8,995 nucleotides of DNA from NCBI GenBank assembly GCA_034660495.1, contig JAYEJJ010000281.1, positions 1-8,995 of the forward strand. Direction: 5' to 3'. Position numbers and translations under genes: made by a program. Source of the DNA: DATFJZ01 sp034660495 (lineage in GTDB: Bacteria > Desulfobacterota > Desulfobacteria > Desulfobacterales > Desulfobacteraceae). The notes beneath the pieces are model-generated. The model was not told the origin of the DNA. It searched no databases and saw only the letters and a list, made by a program, of their open reading frames with translations. Below are positions 1 to 6,589 of this stretch, piece after piece (the first letter of the stretch is position 1; the number at the start of each line of letters is the position of its first letter).

Positions 1-174
1 CATAACAAATGACTTGATACTGTTCCATATAGTATATAAGGTAAGGAAAGTATCTTTTCATCTGTGATCATCTATAATTGTATGATGGTGTACGATTATC
101 CTGTCGTCACTTTTTGAGACGTATAGTTTGCTTTTTCAATCGCCCATGGTTTTTGAATAGGATACGTTTTTTTT

Positions 175-414
175 ATGAAACCGGAAGAGGAAAAAGATAC
201 AGAGTTGTTTTTGTCTCAGATTAAAACACGATCGGTTGATCAGGAAATCGTTGATGATGCAGGCGTATTATACCGAAAATGGAATCCGAGTCATGGAATT
301 GATGTTAATGATTCAATTCTTGCTGCAACAGTAATTCAAACAGGAGGCCGAATTTACACCCTAAATATCAAGCATTTTCCAATGCCCGAAATAAATGTTC
401 AAAAAGCCTGGTAA
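175..414 (+). pseudogene. 3' fragment of a VapC-family PIN-domain toxin gene
   Basis: The 79-residue frame resembles the C-terminal half of a VapC-type PIN ribonuclease. It has the SHGIDVNDSILAATVIQTGG block, which carries a conserved acidic residue (D in VNDSI), followed by the late TLNIKHFPM block and a short tail. Intact family members are about 120-140 residues and begin with a beta strand bearing the first catalytic Asp, then a second acidic residue in the helix before this point. Neither is present: the frame has stop codons immediately upstream of the ATG, and homology seems to begin near that ATG. No antitoxin gene is visible beside it. The MKPEEE start is probably an internal methionine of the old protein. 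I read this as a dead remnant. Family assignment is moderately sure; lack of function is inferred from the missing residues. Confidence 0.7.
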
Positions 415-600
415 AAATGACCTGCCCTTTAAAAATTGTTTTGTAAAATGATCATGTTAAGCTTAGACTGCCACCGGGGATACGGAAAGATCTTTTCTAT
501 TCAGACATTCGAGGCAAAATGAATTCATCCACCAGGGACTTGTAAGATAACCATCTGATTTTCTGTTTTAAATTCATAAAATAAATCTGATTAATTACAC

Positions 601-628
601 TTGACTTTATGGAATCGTTATGTCAAAT
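601..628 (+). promoter_or_regulatory. possible promoter for the fdhB'-fdhE' ORF
   Basis: TTGACT (601-606) lies 16 bp from TCAAAT (623-628), giving 4 of 6 matches at the -10 and 5 of 6 at the -35. The -10 lies inside the first dyad of the 619-658 palindrome, which fits repression by a bound protein. A second hexamer, TTGACA at 651-656 inside the other dyad, has no convincing -10 downstream. This is a pattern match only. Confidence 0.35.
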
Positions 629-658
629 ATGACATAAGCTTATGTCATGTTTGACATA
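619..658. promoter_or_regulatory. tandem operator: two TATGTC-N6-GACATA dyads forming a 40-bp palindrome
   Basis: Two dyads, TATGTC-AAATAT-GACATA (619-636) and TATGTC-ATGTTT-GACATA (641-658), are separated by AGCT. Their centres are 22 bp apart, about two helical turns, so dimers would sit on the same face of the DNA. The whole block is a palindrome with only one mismatched pair per arm. A third copy of the same dyad lies at 6443-6460 in front of the molybdopterin oxidoreductase gene. The spacing, the overlap with a possible -10 box and the repetition at a second promoter argue for a real transcription-factor site. The binding protein is not identified; the ModE-like protein at 3841-4170 is the best local candidate by inference. 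Confidence 0.75.
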
Positions 659-694
659 TACATGTATTTGAAGCCGTAAGAACAGCTGCTGCAA

Positions 695-1630
695 GTGAAG
701 ATATTTGTTTATTTTTTTTTGATAAGCAGGTTTTACGGGGAAGCCGTGTTGTTCAAGACCAGGGAAATAACAGCATCGCAGTTTGAAGAGATCCGTTCGG
801 CCTGTCCCTATGATATTCCCCGGCGGGACCCGGAAACCGGCCTGATTTCAAAATGCACCATGTGCTATGAACGGGTGGTGCGTGGCTTGAAGCCGGTATG
901 TGTTTCCGTCTGTCCCACCGGTGCCATGAATTTTGGAGAACGGGAGGAAATGCTGGTTCTGGCTAAGAAACGGCTGAAACTGGCAAAAAAGGAACATCCC
1001 CAGGCCATGCTGGCAGATCCTGATTACGTCAATGTGATTTATCTGCTCATAGACAGCCCTGAAAATTACCACAGCTTCAGTGTGGCTCAGAAGGAATTTG
1101 ACATGGACCGCAAGATTTTTCTGTCCCGACTGGTGCCCGGTACCCTGAATCTGGTGCTTAAATTTACTCTGTCGGCTGTGCTTGAAGTACTGGTGATGAA
1201 GGCTGACCTGGATTCGGACACTTTGTCCTGGAAAAAGGGATACTGCCCTGTATGCGGGTTTCCACCGTCAATCAGTTGTCTGGCAAAGGCATCTGATGCG
1301 CAGTCTGAATTTTTAAAAGGGGGCGGCGGGCAGAAATATCTGCATTGCTCTTTATGTGGCAATAACTGGCGGGTAAAAAGGCATATGTGTCCGGTATGCG
1401 AAAATGAAGATCCAAAAGACCGGTTATACTTCCAGGCAGAAGGCGCTGTTGGCGAGCGGGTGGATGTATGTCGGAAATGTCAATTTTATCTGCCCTGTAT
1501 AGATTTGAGAGAATTCAGCAATGACCCCCATCTGGATATTTCTGCGGTGAGTATGGTTCATCTTGATATAAAAGCCCAGGAAAAAGGGTTTAAGCCTGTT
1601 ACACAGCTGCCGTGGAATAGCTTTGACTGA
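695..1630 (+). pseudogene. chimera of C-terminal formate dehydrogenase Fe-S subunit and C-terminal FdhE
   Basis: The 311-residue frame has two halves. Residues about 16-146 match the second half of the Desulfovibrio-type formate dehydrogenase beta subunit: EEIRSACPYDIPR, then C54-x2-C57-x11-C69-x3-C73 followed by PTGAMNFGEREEML and DPDYVNVIYLLID. Residues about 150-311 match the C-terminal zinc-ribbon part of FdhE, the accessory protein for formate dehydrogenase maturation. It has four CxxC pairs (184/187, 218/221, 232/235, 259/262) and the typical ERVDVC, FYLPCIDLRE and QEKGFKP blocks. The N-terminal half of each parent is missing: the first Fe-S cluster motifs of the beta subunit and about 130 residues of FdhE. 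The join near V147-P148 (about nt 1134) is in frame. The start is unclear: GTG 695 has no ribosome site, while GTG 746 has GGGGA five bases before it. I infer a deletion product. It could be expressed, but neither parental function should be complete. Confidence 0.7.
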
Positions 1631-1792
1631 CAGGCATTTGACAAATATTTTTGCGGCAGGCCATTTGCCGGCCCTTGCAGAGGAATTATCCTTATCCTGA
1701 AAACCATTTTTGCCTTGGCGCATTGATGGTCGGTTTTGCAAAATCCAAATATTTCCGGGTACCCAGGTGGGCACAGAAAGTATAGAATAGCG

Positions 1793-3070
1793 CTATGGAT
1801 TTTCGGGGAGTTCCTTTTCAAAGGATTCATCTATACCCAGGGCTTTGGCACGTTCCATCCACAAATTCCGGGCAAAGGCACGCATATCTTCAACCTTGTC
1901 GATTTCGTCCATGATTTCCACGCCGATTAAGGTTTCAATCAGATCTTCAAGGGTGACCAGTCCTCTCATCCTGCCGTGTTCATCAACCACCATGGCGATA
2001 TGCTGTCTGTGTTTGAGGAAACGTTCCAGCAGACTTGAAACCAGAACTGTTCCTGGAATGATGAGGATGTCGCGTTTAAAGGATTTTAAAAAAGCGCTGT
2101 TCTGGTTCCGGGCTTTTTTCAATAAAATATCGTCCCGTAAAACAAAACCGGTGATATTGTCAATATCTGTTTTGAACACAGGTATTCTTGAGAACGGCTT
2201 TTGGGTAATTTTTTCTATTGCATCTGATATTCTCGTGTTTTCTGAAATGGCATGAACTACAGTAATAGGGGTCATGACATCTGATACCCTCACAGACCTG
2301 AGCTGAAGCAGATTGTGTATGATCCGGGATTCATTATCCTGAATGTCGCCGGCTTCCGCTCCCACCCTTGCCATGGCCATTAATTCGTCCCGGTTAAAAT
2401 TGTTAGGGGTTTTTCCATGGGAAACCAGTTTTGTAACTTTTTCCGAACACCATACAATGGGATAGAGTATCCAGATTAAAGATTGTACAAACAGGGCTGT
2501 TGCGCCGGCAAGATAGGACCAGTAAATCGCTCCAAGGGTTTTGGGAATAATTTCTGAAAGAAAGAGAATCATCAGTGTCATGCCTGCTGAAAACAGACCG
2601 AACCATTTGTTGCCGAAAACAAGTGAGGCCTGGGCGCCTGCGCCTATGGCCCCTATGGTATGGGCAATGGTATTCAAGGTTAAAATAGCGGCAAGGGACT
2701 GGTCTATGTTTTTTTCCTTTAATTTTTTTAAAATAGCGGCTCGGCCGGGATATTTTTCTTTCTGGTCTTCAATATATGACGGGGTAATGCTTAACAGGGT
2801 TGCTTCTGCTATGGAGCAGAGAAAGGAAAAAATCAGTGCCACCAGTACATAAAGAATCAAAAAAATAATATGCGGGTCTAGTGGTTTGCCGCTTTCATCT
2901 AAAGGCGTGTTTGTTCCAGCCATTGATACAGATGTAAAAACAAGCAGAATGACGATGGATATTGCATTCCTCATGGATAAGGTGATCATGGATTTTATAG
3001 AAAAGCGGCGATACCCCCCCGAAGTCTTCAGCTTCGATGAATCACCGCCGTTGTCAACCTTGCGTTTCAA
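1793..3070 (-). CDS. CNNM (DUF21) membrane protein with CBS pair
   Basis: The 425-residue protein has an N-terminal hydrophobic segment (about 35-52, ending SVSMAG, signal-peptide-like). A CNNM/DUF21 membrane domain follows (about 67-215, with CSIAEATLLSI, LTLNTIAHTIGAIGAG and LSEIIPKTLGA). A cytoplasmic CBS pair comes next (about 260-385, from VSDVMTPITVV to GLVTLEDLIETLIG). The C-terminal CorC/HlyC domain found in longer relatives is absent. CNNM proteins are linked to Mg2+ (or Co2+) efflux and are sometimes called hemolysin-like; the substrate here is not readable from sequence. The start is debatable. TTG at 3070 has GAGG seven bases upstream and lies 29 bp after the FmdE-like gene, suggesting co-transcription. 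ATG at 2989 or 2974 gives a cleaner signal peptide but has no ribosome site, and would leave the hairpin at 3005-3048 in the untranslated leader. Confidence 0.88.
   Translation of the reverse strand: MKRKVDNGGDSSKLKTSGGYRRFSIKSMITLSMRNAISIVILLVFTSVSMAGTNTPLDESGKPLDPHIIFLILYVLVALIFSFLCSIAEATLLSITPSYIEDQKEKYPGRAAILKKLKEKNIDQSLAAILTLNTIAHTIGAIGAGAQASLVFGNKWFGLFSAGMTLMILFLSEIIPKTLGAIYWSYLAGATALFVQSLIWILYPIVWCSEKVTKLVSHGKTPNNFNRDELMAMARVGAEAGDIQDNESRIIHNLLQLRSVRVSDVMTPITVVHAISENTRISDAIEKITQKPFSRIPVFKTDIDNITGFVLRDDILLKKARNQNSAFLKSFKRDILIIPGTVLVSSLLERFLKHRQHIAMVVDEHGRMRGLVTLEDLIETLIGVEIMDEIDKVEDMRAFARNLWMERAKALGIDESFEKELPENP
3005..3048 (-). other. two-tier hairpin near the start of the CNNM gene
   Basis: Read on the minus strand, GCGGTGAT pairs with ATCGCCGC (8 bp, one G-U). 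Inside it, CGAAG pairs with CTTCG around a 7-base loop, with a run of seven G in the right internal bulge. It is followed by CTTTTCTAT, so a weak attenuator is possible. It lies inside the reading frame if translation starts at TTG 3070, but in the leader if it starts at ATG 2989. I do not match it to a known riboswitch. Confidence 0.4.
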
Positions 3071-3099
3071 TATATTGCCTCACAGTATCAATTGAAGCA

Positions 3100-3702
3100 T
3101 CAGGGATTGTTGACTGCTTTGTAATAGGCTCCCATGGCACAAGCCCTGCAGAGGACCTGATCGTTTTTCATCACCTCCCGCTTGTCCAGGATGATTTGTC
3201 CGCATTTCTGGCAGACGGCTTTGAACTTCGGCAGACCCGGCATGTCACAAGCTTTCACATCCACCTGCACCTGGTCTATGGAAAACAGATCATCTGTATC
3301 CATCTGCCTGTACACCTCAATCTCAATCTGTTCGGTTTCTTCTGGGTCCGCTCCCGGAGGAATTTTTTTTGCGGCGAAAGCTCTGGCACTTTTTTTGACT
3401 TCAAGCCTGAAGGCTTTTCCTGTTTCTATGTTTACAAAGGAGGCTGCGATGATGCCATAGTCCATAAATATTAGGGTCCGCCGGCCCAGACTGGTACCGG
3501 TGACATAAGCGATGGCATCAGCTGGACACCGGTTTATTTCTACAAAAACGATGAGTTTTTGGATATCGGGCATTTCACCGGGGTTTTCAATACCAATGCG
3601 CCTGCATCCTTCCATGGCCATACGCACCCCAAGTACCTGACCCATGCTCAACTGTCCATGGGCTGCGGCGGATTCCTTCAGCAGAGTTTCAAAGGCTTTC
3701 AT
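3100..3702 (-). CDS. FmdE-like zinc-ribbon protein
   Basis: The 200-residue protein resembles the FmdE family (named after subunit E of molybdenum formylmethanofuran dehydrogenase), which is common in bacteria near molybdenum or tungsten enzyme and transport genes. Visible blocks are HGQLSMGQVLGVRMA (15-29), NRCPADAI (57-64, Cys59), the central GTSLGRRTLIFMDYG region, and a C-terminal zinc ribbon with C164-x2-C167 and C185-x2-C188. In many relatives the first block reads HGHxCxG with a metal-binding Cys; here that position is Ser19, so the N-terminal metal site may be altered. The start is supported by AAGGA seven bases before ATG 3702. It lies 138 bp after the ModE-like gene and 29 bp before the CNNM gene on the same strand. 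The biochemical role is unknown; a part in Mo/W cofactor or metal handling is inferred from context. No membrane segment or signal peptide is seen. Confidence 0.85.
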   Translation of the reverse strand: MKAFETLLKESAAAHGQLSMGQVLGVRMAMEGCRRIGIENPGEMPDIQKLIVFVEINRCPADAIAYVTGTSLGRRTLIFMDYGIIAASFVNIETGKAFRLEVKKSARAFAAKKIPPGADPEETEQIEIEVYRQMDTDDLFSIDQVQVDVKACDMPGLPKFKAVCQKCGQIILDKREVMKNDQVLCRACAMGAYYKAVNNP

Positions 3703-3840
3703 TGTTTTTTCCTTATCCTTTTATTTTGTTGTTATTTTGATAATTTTTTTTTATATCTCATTTTCCTGAAATTATATACAGCATGATTATCCAGTGTTAT
3801 CATAAGTTAAGAAAAATCGGCATGAACTTAAGTGATCATG

Positions 3841-4170
3841 TCAGTCGGTATTTAAAAAAATCTGGTCAAAAATCTGGTCATCTGCTCTGATACAGCGATG
3901 TTTCAATTCCTGATATTTTTCAAGCAGTTTTATGCCTTCCTCGTTTAATTGGGTGCCGCTTTTTTTGTCCGCCGTTACCACCTTTCTGCCGTAATTTTTT
4001 TCCGTGGCTTTAATCTTGCTCCATACGGTTTTATAGGCCATTTTTAATTCCCTGGCCGTCTGATTGATGGAGCCGGTGCGCTGAATCGATTTAAAAATTG
4101 CCATACGACCCGATCCCATGATGATATCACCATTATCATTTAAAAGCAGCTGCATGGACCTGAATTTCAT
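3841..4170 (-). CDS. short ModE-like DNA-binding regulator (winged-helix domain only)
   Basis: The 109-residue protein matches the N-terminal DNA-binding domain of ModE, the molybdate-responsive regulator. It has GSGRMAIFKSIQRTGSINQTAREL (about 19-42), a recognition-helix region KMAYKTVWSKIKATEKNYG, and the wing with KKSGTQLNEEGIKLLEKY. Full ModE (about 260 residues) carries two C-terminal MOP/TOBE repeats that bind molybdate or tungstate; this protein ends right after the helix following the wing. Such short forms occur in many anaerobes. They may sense the oxyanion through a partner, or not at all. The gene starts 31 bp after the molybdopterin oxidoreductase stop on the same strand, so co-transcription is likely. 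I infer that it regulates the local TATGTC-N6-GACATA sites, including its own operon, but binding is not shown. A weak GAGAAG lies three bases before ATG 4170. Confidence 0.85.
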   Translation of the reverse strand: MKFRSMQLLLNDNGDIIMGSGRMAIFKSIQRTGSINQTARELKMAYKTVWSKIKATEKNYGRKVVTADKKSGTQLNEEGIKLLEKYQELKHRCIRADDQIFDQIFLNTD

Positions 4171-4201
4171 ATACTTCTCTTATATTGTTTTTATAAAGGA
4201 A

Positions 4202-6286
4202 TCAAGCCCTTGACACCGTTACAAAATGTTCCTGAAAGGCAATTGCCCCGCCAGCCTTGTCCCAGATGTCCAGGCCGCCGGCCATGAAACGGTTGTCTGC
4301 AAGCCCTTTGTTAAAGGCTCTGGATTCTGGAGGAAGACGGTGACCAAAGCCGTGCAGTACAAATACCGCCTCAGGATGAATGGTGTTGGTGACATTTGAC
4401 ACAATGGTTTCCGAATATCCATTCTGGGACACTTCCACCTCGTCGCCATCTTTAATCCCGGGTTTTTCAGCTTTATCCGTATTGATCCACAATTGGTTTT
4501 CAGACATCTGCTCTGCCAGCATGGGGTTGTTCAAGGTATGGCCCTGGGTATGCAGGGCGCACCTGCCGAAGGTGAGCCTGAACTCACCCTTTTTCGGAGA
4601 TTTTGGGGAGTGATAGGGGGCCAGAGAAACAATTCCGTTTTTTTCTAATTTCCCGGATACCATTTCAATCTTTTTACTGGGGGTTTTAAAACTATAGTCA
4701 TTGAAATCCAGATAAACCGGTTTGTCCGTTAATTCCACCATGCCGGTGGCATTAAAGTCTTCAATGGTGACCCCTGTATTTCTTAATTGAAAATTCCAGA
4801 TATCTTCAATTCTGTCAAACACCAGGTCCGGCAGATCCATGCGTCTGGCCAGGCCTGAAATGATTTCCCAGTCCGCACGGGTATCATAGCGCGGTTCAAC
4901 TGCTTTTTTCCGCAGGAAAAAATAAGGCTTTAAATAATTTTTGGTGGCAATGATGCTGTCCCGTTCCAGATAGGGAGACAGGGGCAGAACCACATCAGAG
5001 TGCCATGCCGTGTCAGACCAGCTGAAGGTGACTGATACCAGCAGATCCAGGTTATCCCATTTTTTCTTCAGCCGTTCGGGTTCCGGATATCCCATGAGCG
5101 GATCATGGCGGTAGGCAATATAGGCTTTAACCGGATAGGGATCTTCAGTTTCCATGGCTTCATACATGAGATGGGCCAGGCCCGGTCCTTCCTCAAAGTG
5201 TTTATACTTCCATCCCACACCGTCGGCTCTTTTTTCATCAGGTTTGGGATACAGGTCCATGAATTTTTTCAACCCCTTGCGGCCCACATCACCTGGTTTG
5301 CTGACAAAGGGAAGTCCGCCTTTTGCGCCGTAGGAGCCCAGCAGTGCATTGATAATATAAATGGATCGGCAAATATAAAAGGAATCTGTATACCGTGAGG
5401 CCATCCATCCGGGATGCCAGATGACAGCAGGGGCTGCGTCTGCAAATTCTTTTACAAAACTGCGCAGCCGGTCGGCTGAAATACCGGTTTCATTTTCAGC
5501 CCATTCAGGTGTGTACCGGGCTGTAAAATCAGCCAGTTCCTGGAATCCTTCAATATAGTGGTCTTTAAATTTTTTGTCATAAAACCTCTTATTAATAATC
5601 TCATGAATGACTGCCAGATTAAAGGCATAATCCGTCCCAGGCCTGATTTTCATGAAATTGTGGGCTTTGGACGCTGAGACATTGGCACGGATATCAATGA
5701 CACTGAGCCTGCACCCTTTTTCCAGGGCGTCCATAAGATCATTGACTTCCTGAACATTTACAGCTTCTAAAATATTGCGGAATTGAAGCACCACATGCCG
5801 GCTGTCCTTTAAATCATATTCCACTGCCTTGCGGCCCTTTCCTGTCAGAGAAAGGGCTGCGTGCTGGACATTTCTGGCACAGGAAGAATCATGGTTGTTG
5901 TAATTGGGGGTGCCGATTCCCCGTAAAAACGCCCGTCGGTAATCCCTGAACGGTCCACCCCGGTCAGACAGGGCAATGGCACGGGCCCCATGGGTGTCTC
6001 TGATCTGATTCACCTGATCAGCCACATAATCAAATGCCTCCTCCCAGCTCACTTTACGCCATTGGCCGTCCCCTCTTTTTCCCTGACGGATAAGGGGGGT
6101 CTGGGGTCTTTCACTGTCATAAATCAGTCCTGTACCGGCTGCCTCTCTGGGGCATACAGCCTCCTTCATGGCAGGCACATGGGGATTTCCCTGAATAAAA
6201 ACCACTTTTCCGCTACGGACATTTACCTTTATGGGGCATCGCACAGTGCACATCCCGCATATACTGTATACCCAGTGATCAGTCAT
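4202..6286 (-). CDS. molybdopterin oxidoreductase of the DMSO reductase family, catalytic subunit
   Basis: With the ATG at 6286 the protein has 694 residues. An upstream TTG at 6343 would add 19, but AGGAG nine bases before ATG 6286 decides the start. An N-terminal [4Fe-4S] motif C10-x2-C13-x3-C17-x27-C45 leads into the molybdopterin domain. The segment NNHDSSCARNVQ offers Cys136 as the likely Mo or W ligand; this is not selenocysteine. The C-terminal dinucleotide-binding domain begins near GEFRLTFGRCALHTQGH and contains the SENQLWINTDKAEKPGIKDGDEV block. There is no twin-arginine signal, so it should be cytoplasmic. No Fe-S electron-transfer subunit or membrane anchor lies beside it, making it an orphan. 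The general layout is closer to the polysulfide/thiosulfate reductase and archaeal-type formate dehydrogenase branches than to nitrate reductase, but the substrate cannot be told. ModE-like and FmdE-like genes follow it. Confidence 0.92.
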   Translation of the reverse strand: MTDHWVYSICGMCTVRCPIKVNVRSGKVVFIQGNPHVPAMKEAVCPREAAGTGLIYDSERPQTPLIRQGKRGDGQWRKVSWEEAFDYVADQVNQIRDTHGARAIALSDRGGPFRDYRRAFLRGIGTPNYNNHDSSCARNVQHAALSLTGKGRKAVEYDLKDSRHVVLQFRNILEAVNVQEVNDLMDALEKGCRLSVIDIRANVSASKAHNFMKIRPGTDYAFNLAVIHEIINKRFYDKKFKDHYIEGFQELADFTARYTPEWAENETGISADRLRSFVKEFADAAPAVIWHPGWMASRYTDSFYICRSIYIINALLGSYGAKGGLPFVSKPGDVGRKGLKKFMDLYPKPDEKRADGVGWKYKHFEEGPGLAHLMYEAMETEDPYPVKAYIAYRHDPLMGYPEPERLKKKWDNLDLLVSVTFSWSDTAWHSDVVLPLSPYLERDSIIATKNYLKPYFFLRKKAVEPRYDTRADWEIISGLARRMDLPDLVFDRIEDIWNFQLRNTGVTIEDFNATGMVELTDKPVYLDFNDYSFKTPSKKIEMVSGKLEKNGIVSLAPYHSPKSPKKGEFRLTFGRCALHTQGHTLNNPMLAEQMSENQLWINTDKAEKPGIKDGDEVEVSQNGYSETIVSNVTNTIHPEAVFVLHGFGHRLPPESRAFNKGLADNRFMAGGLDIWDKAGGAIAFQEHFVTVSRA

Positions 6287-6357
6287 TCCTTTTTTCTCCT
6301 GGTGCATTTGTTTTTTTTGTTTCTGGCCTTGAATTTCAGGCAACAGGTGATATACCT

Positions 6358-6401
6358 GACAATCAGGTTTGCCTCCTGTCCGGCATAAAAACCTGATTGT
6401 C
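6358..6401 (-). promoter_or_regulatory. leader hairpin of the oxidoreductase mRNA
   Basis: A perfect 13-bp inverted repeat, GACAATCAGGTTT / AAACCTGATTGTC, surrounds an 18-base loop. It begins about 14 bases after the predicted transcription start and ends about 70 bases before ATG 6286. The minus-strand loop contains AGGAGG, a full-strength ribosome-binding sequence with no long frame behind it. A TTG nine bases on opens only an 8-codon frame that stops at 6336. There is no U-run, so it is not an intrinsic terminator. It could be a regulatory RNA element or a second protein-binding site. Confidence 0.55.
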
Positions 6402-6421
6402 CGTTGAAAACGATTTGTTTG

Positions 6422-6450
6422 ACTTTACCAGCGCTTTTCTGTTATGTCAA
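6422..6450 (-). promoter_or_regulatory. promoter of the oxidoreductase operon
   Basis: On the minus strand TTGACA (6450-6445), a perfect sigma-70 -35 box, is 17 bp from TAAAGT (6427-6422, 4 of 6 matches). The transcript should start near 6415. This leaves a leader of about 130 bases that includes the hairpin at 6358-6401. The -35 box overlaps the right half of the dyad at 6443-6460, so a protein bound there would block RNA polymerase. Confidence 0.6.
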
Positions 6451-6460
6451 CACAGACATA
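6443..6460. promoter_or_regulatory. operator TATGTC-N6-GACATA, third copy
   Basis: The sequence TATGTC-AACACA-GACATA extends to seven-base arms (TTATGTC / GACATAA, 6442-6461). It has the same arms and the same six-base spacer as the two sites at 619-658. It overlaps the -35 box of the oxidoreductase promoter. The ModE-like gene is the second gene of the operon this promoter should drive, so autoregulation is a reasonable inference. Confidence 0.7.
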
Positions 6461-6479
6461 AACAAGTCCTTTTTTTATA

Positions 6480-6521
6480 TAAAGCCATCAGCCGTAAGCC
6501 ATCAGTACTCAGCTCACAGCT
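6480..6521. repeat. degenerate 7-bp tandem repeat array, six units
   Basis: Six successive heptamers read TAAAGCC, ATCAGCC, GTAAGCC, ATCAGTA, CTCAGCT and CACAGCT, following the pattern NNNAGCY except for one unit. The exact 10-mer AAGCCATCAG recurs 14 bp apart within it. The array lies between the LysR gene end and the operator/promoter of the oxidoreductase gene. No function is evident. Confidence 0.5.
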
Positions 6522-6535
6522 TTTATTTTTCGTTG

Positions 6536-6550
6536 TGATGCTGCGCATCA
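6536..6550. other. small perfect hairpin TGATGC-TGC-GCATCA
   Basis: A six-base stem with a three-base loop lies 40 bp beyond the LysR stop codon. There is no T-run on the minus strand after it, so it is a poor intrinsic terminator for the LysR gene. It may still block exonucleases or simply be part of the repeat-rich spacer. Confidence 0.3.
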
Positions 6551-6589
6551 TGTGGGTTATAAGAAAATAGAAACAAGGCGTAGAAGCGG

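Noticed and set aside
1..71. Minus-strand frame opening at ATG 71 and running off the left edge (MITDEKILSLPYILYGTVSS...)
   Set aside because: Only 23 codons are visible, there is no ribosome site, and no family is recognised. It could be the start of a gene outside the window, but the evidence is too thin.
70..171. Minus-strand protein-like pieces (YPIQKPWAIEKANY, then DDRIIVHH in another frame)
   Set aside because: They would need a frameshift to join, have no start codon and match no family I know. They could be a gene remnant but cannot be supported.
497..577. 26-codon minus-strand ORF (MNLKQKIRWLSYKSLVDEFI...)
   Set aside because: The residue choice looks protein-like, but there is no ribosome site, no known family and no neighbour to support it. 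An ORF this short is expected by chance.
1654..1670. Hairpin CGGCA-N7-TGCCG between the convergent fdhB'-fdhE' and CNNM genes as a terminator
   Set aside because: The stem has only five bases and no T-run follows on either strand.
6287..6343. TTG at 6343 as the oxidoreductase start, adding 19 residues
   Set aside because: There is no ribosome site before it, whereas ATG 6286 has AGGAG at the right distance and the Fe-S motif follows directly.
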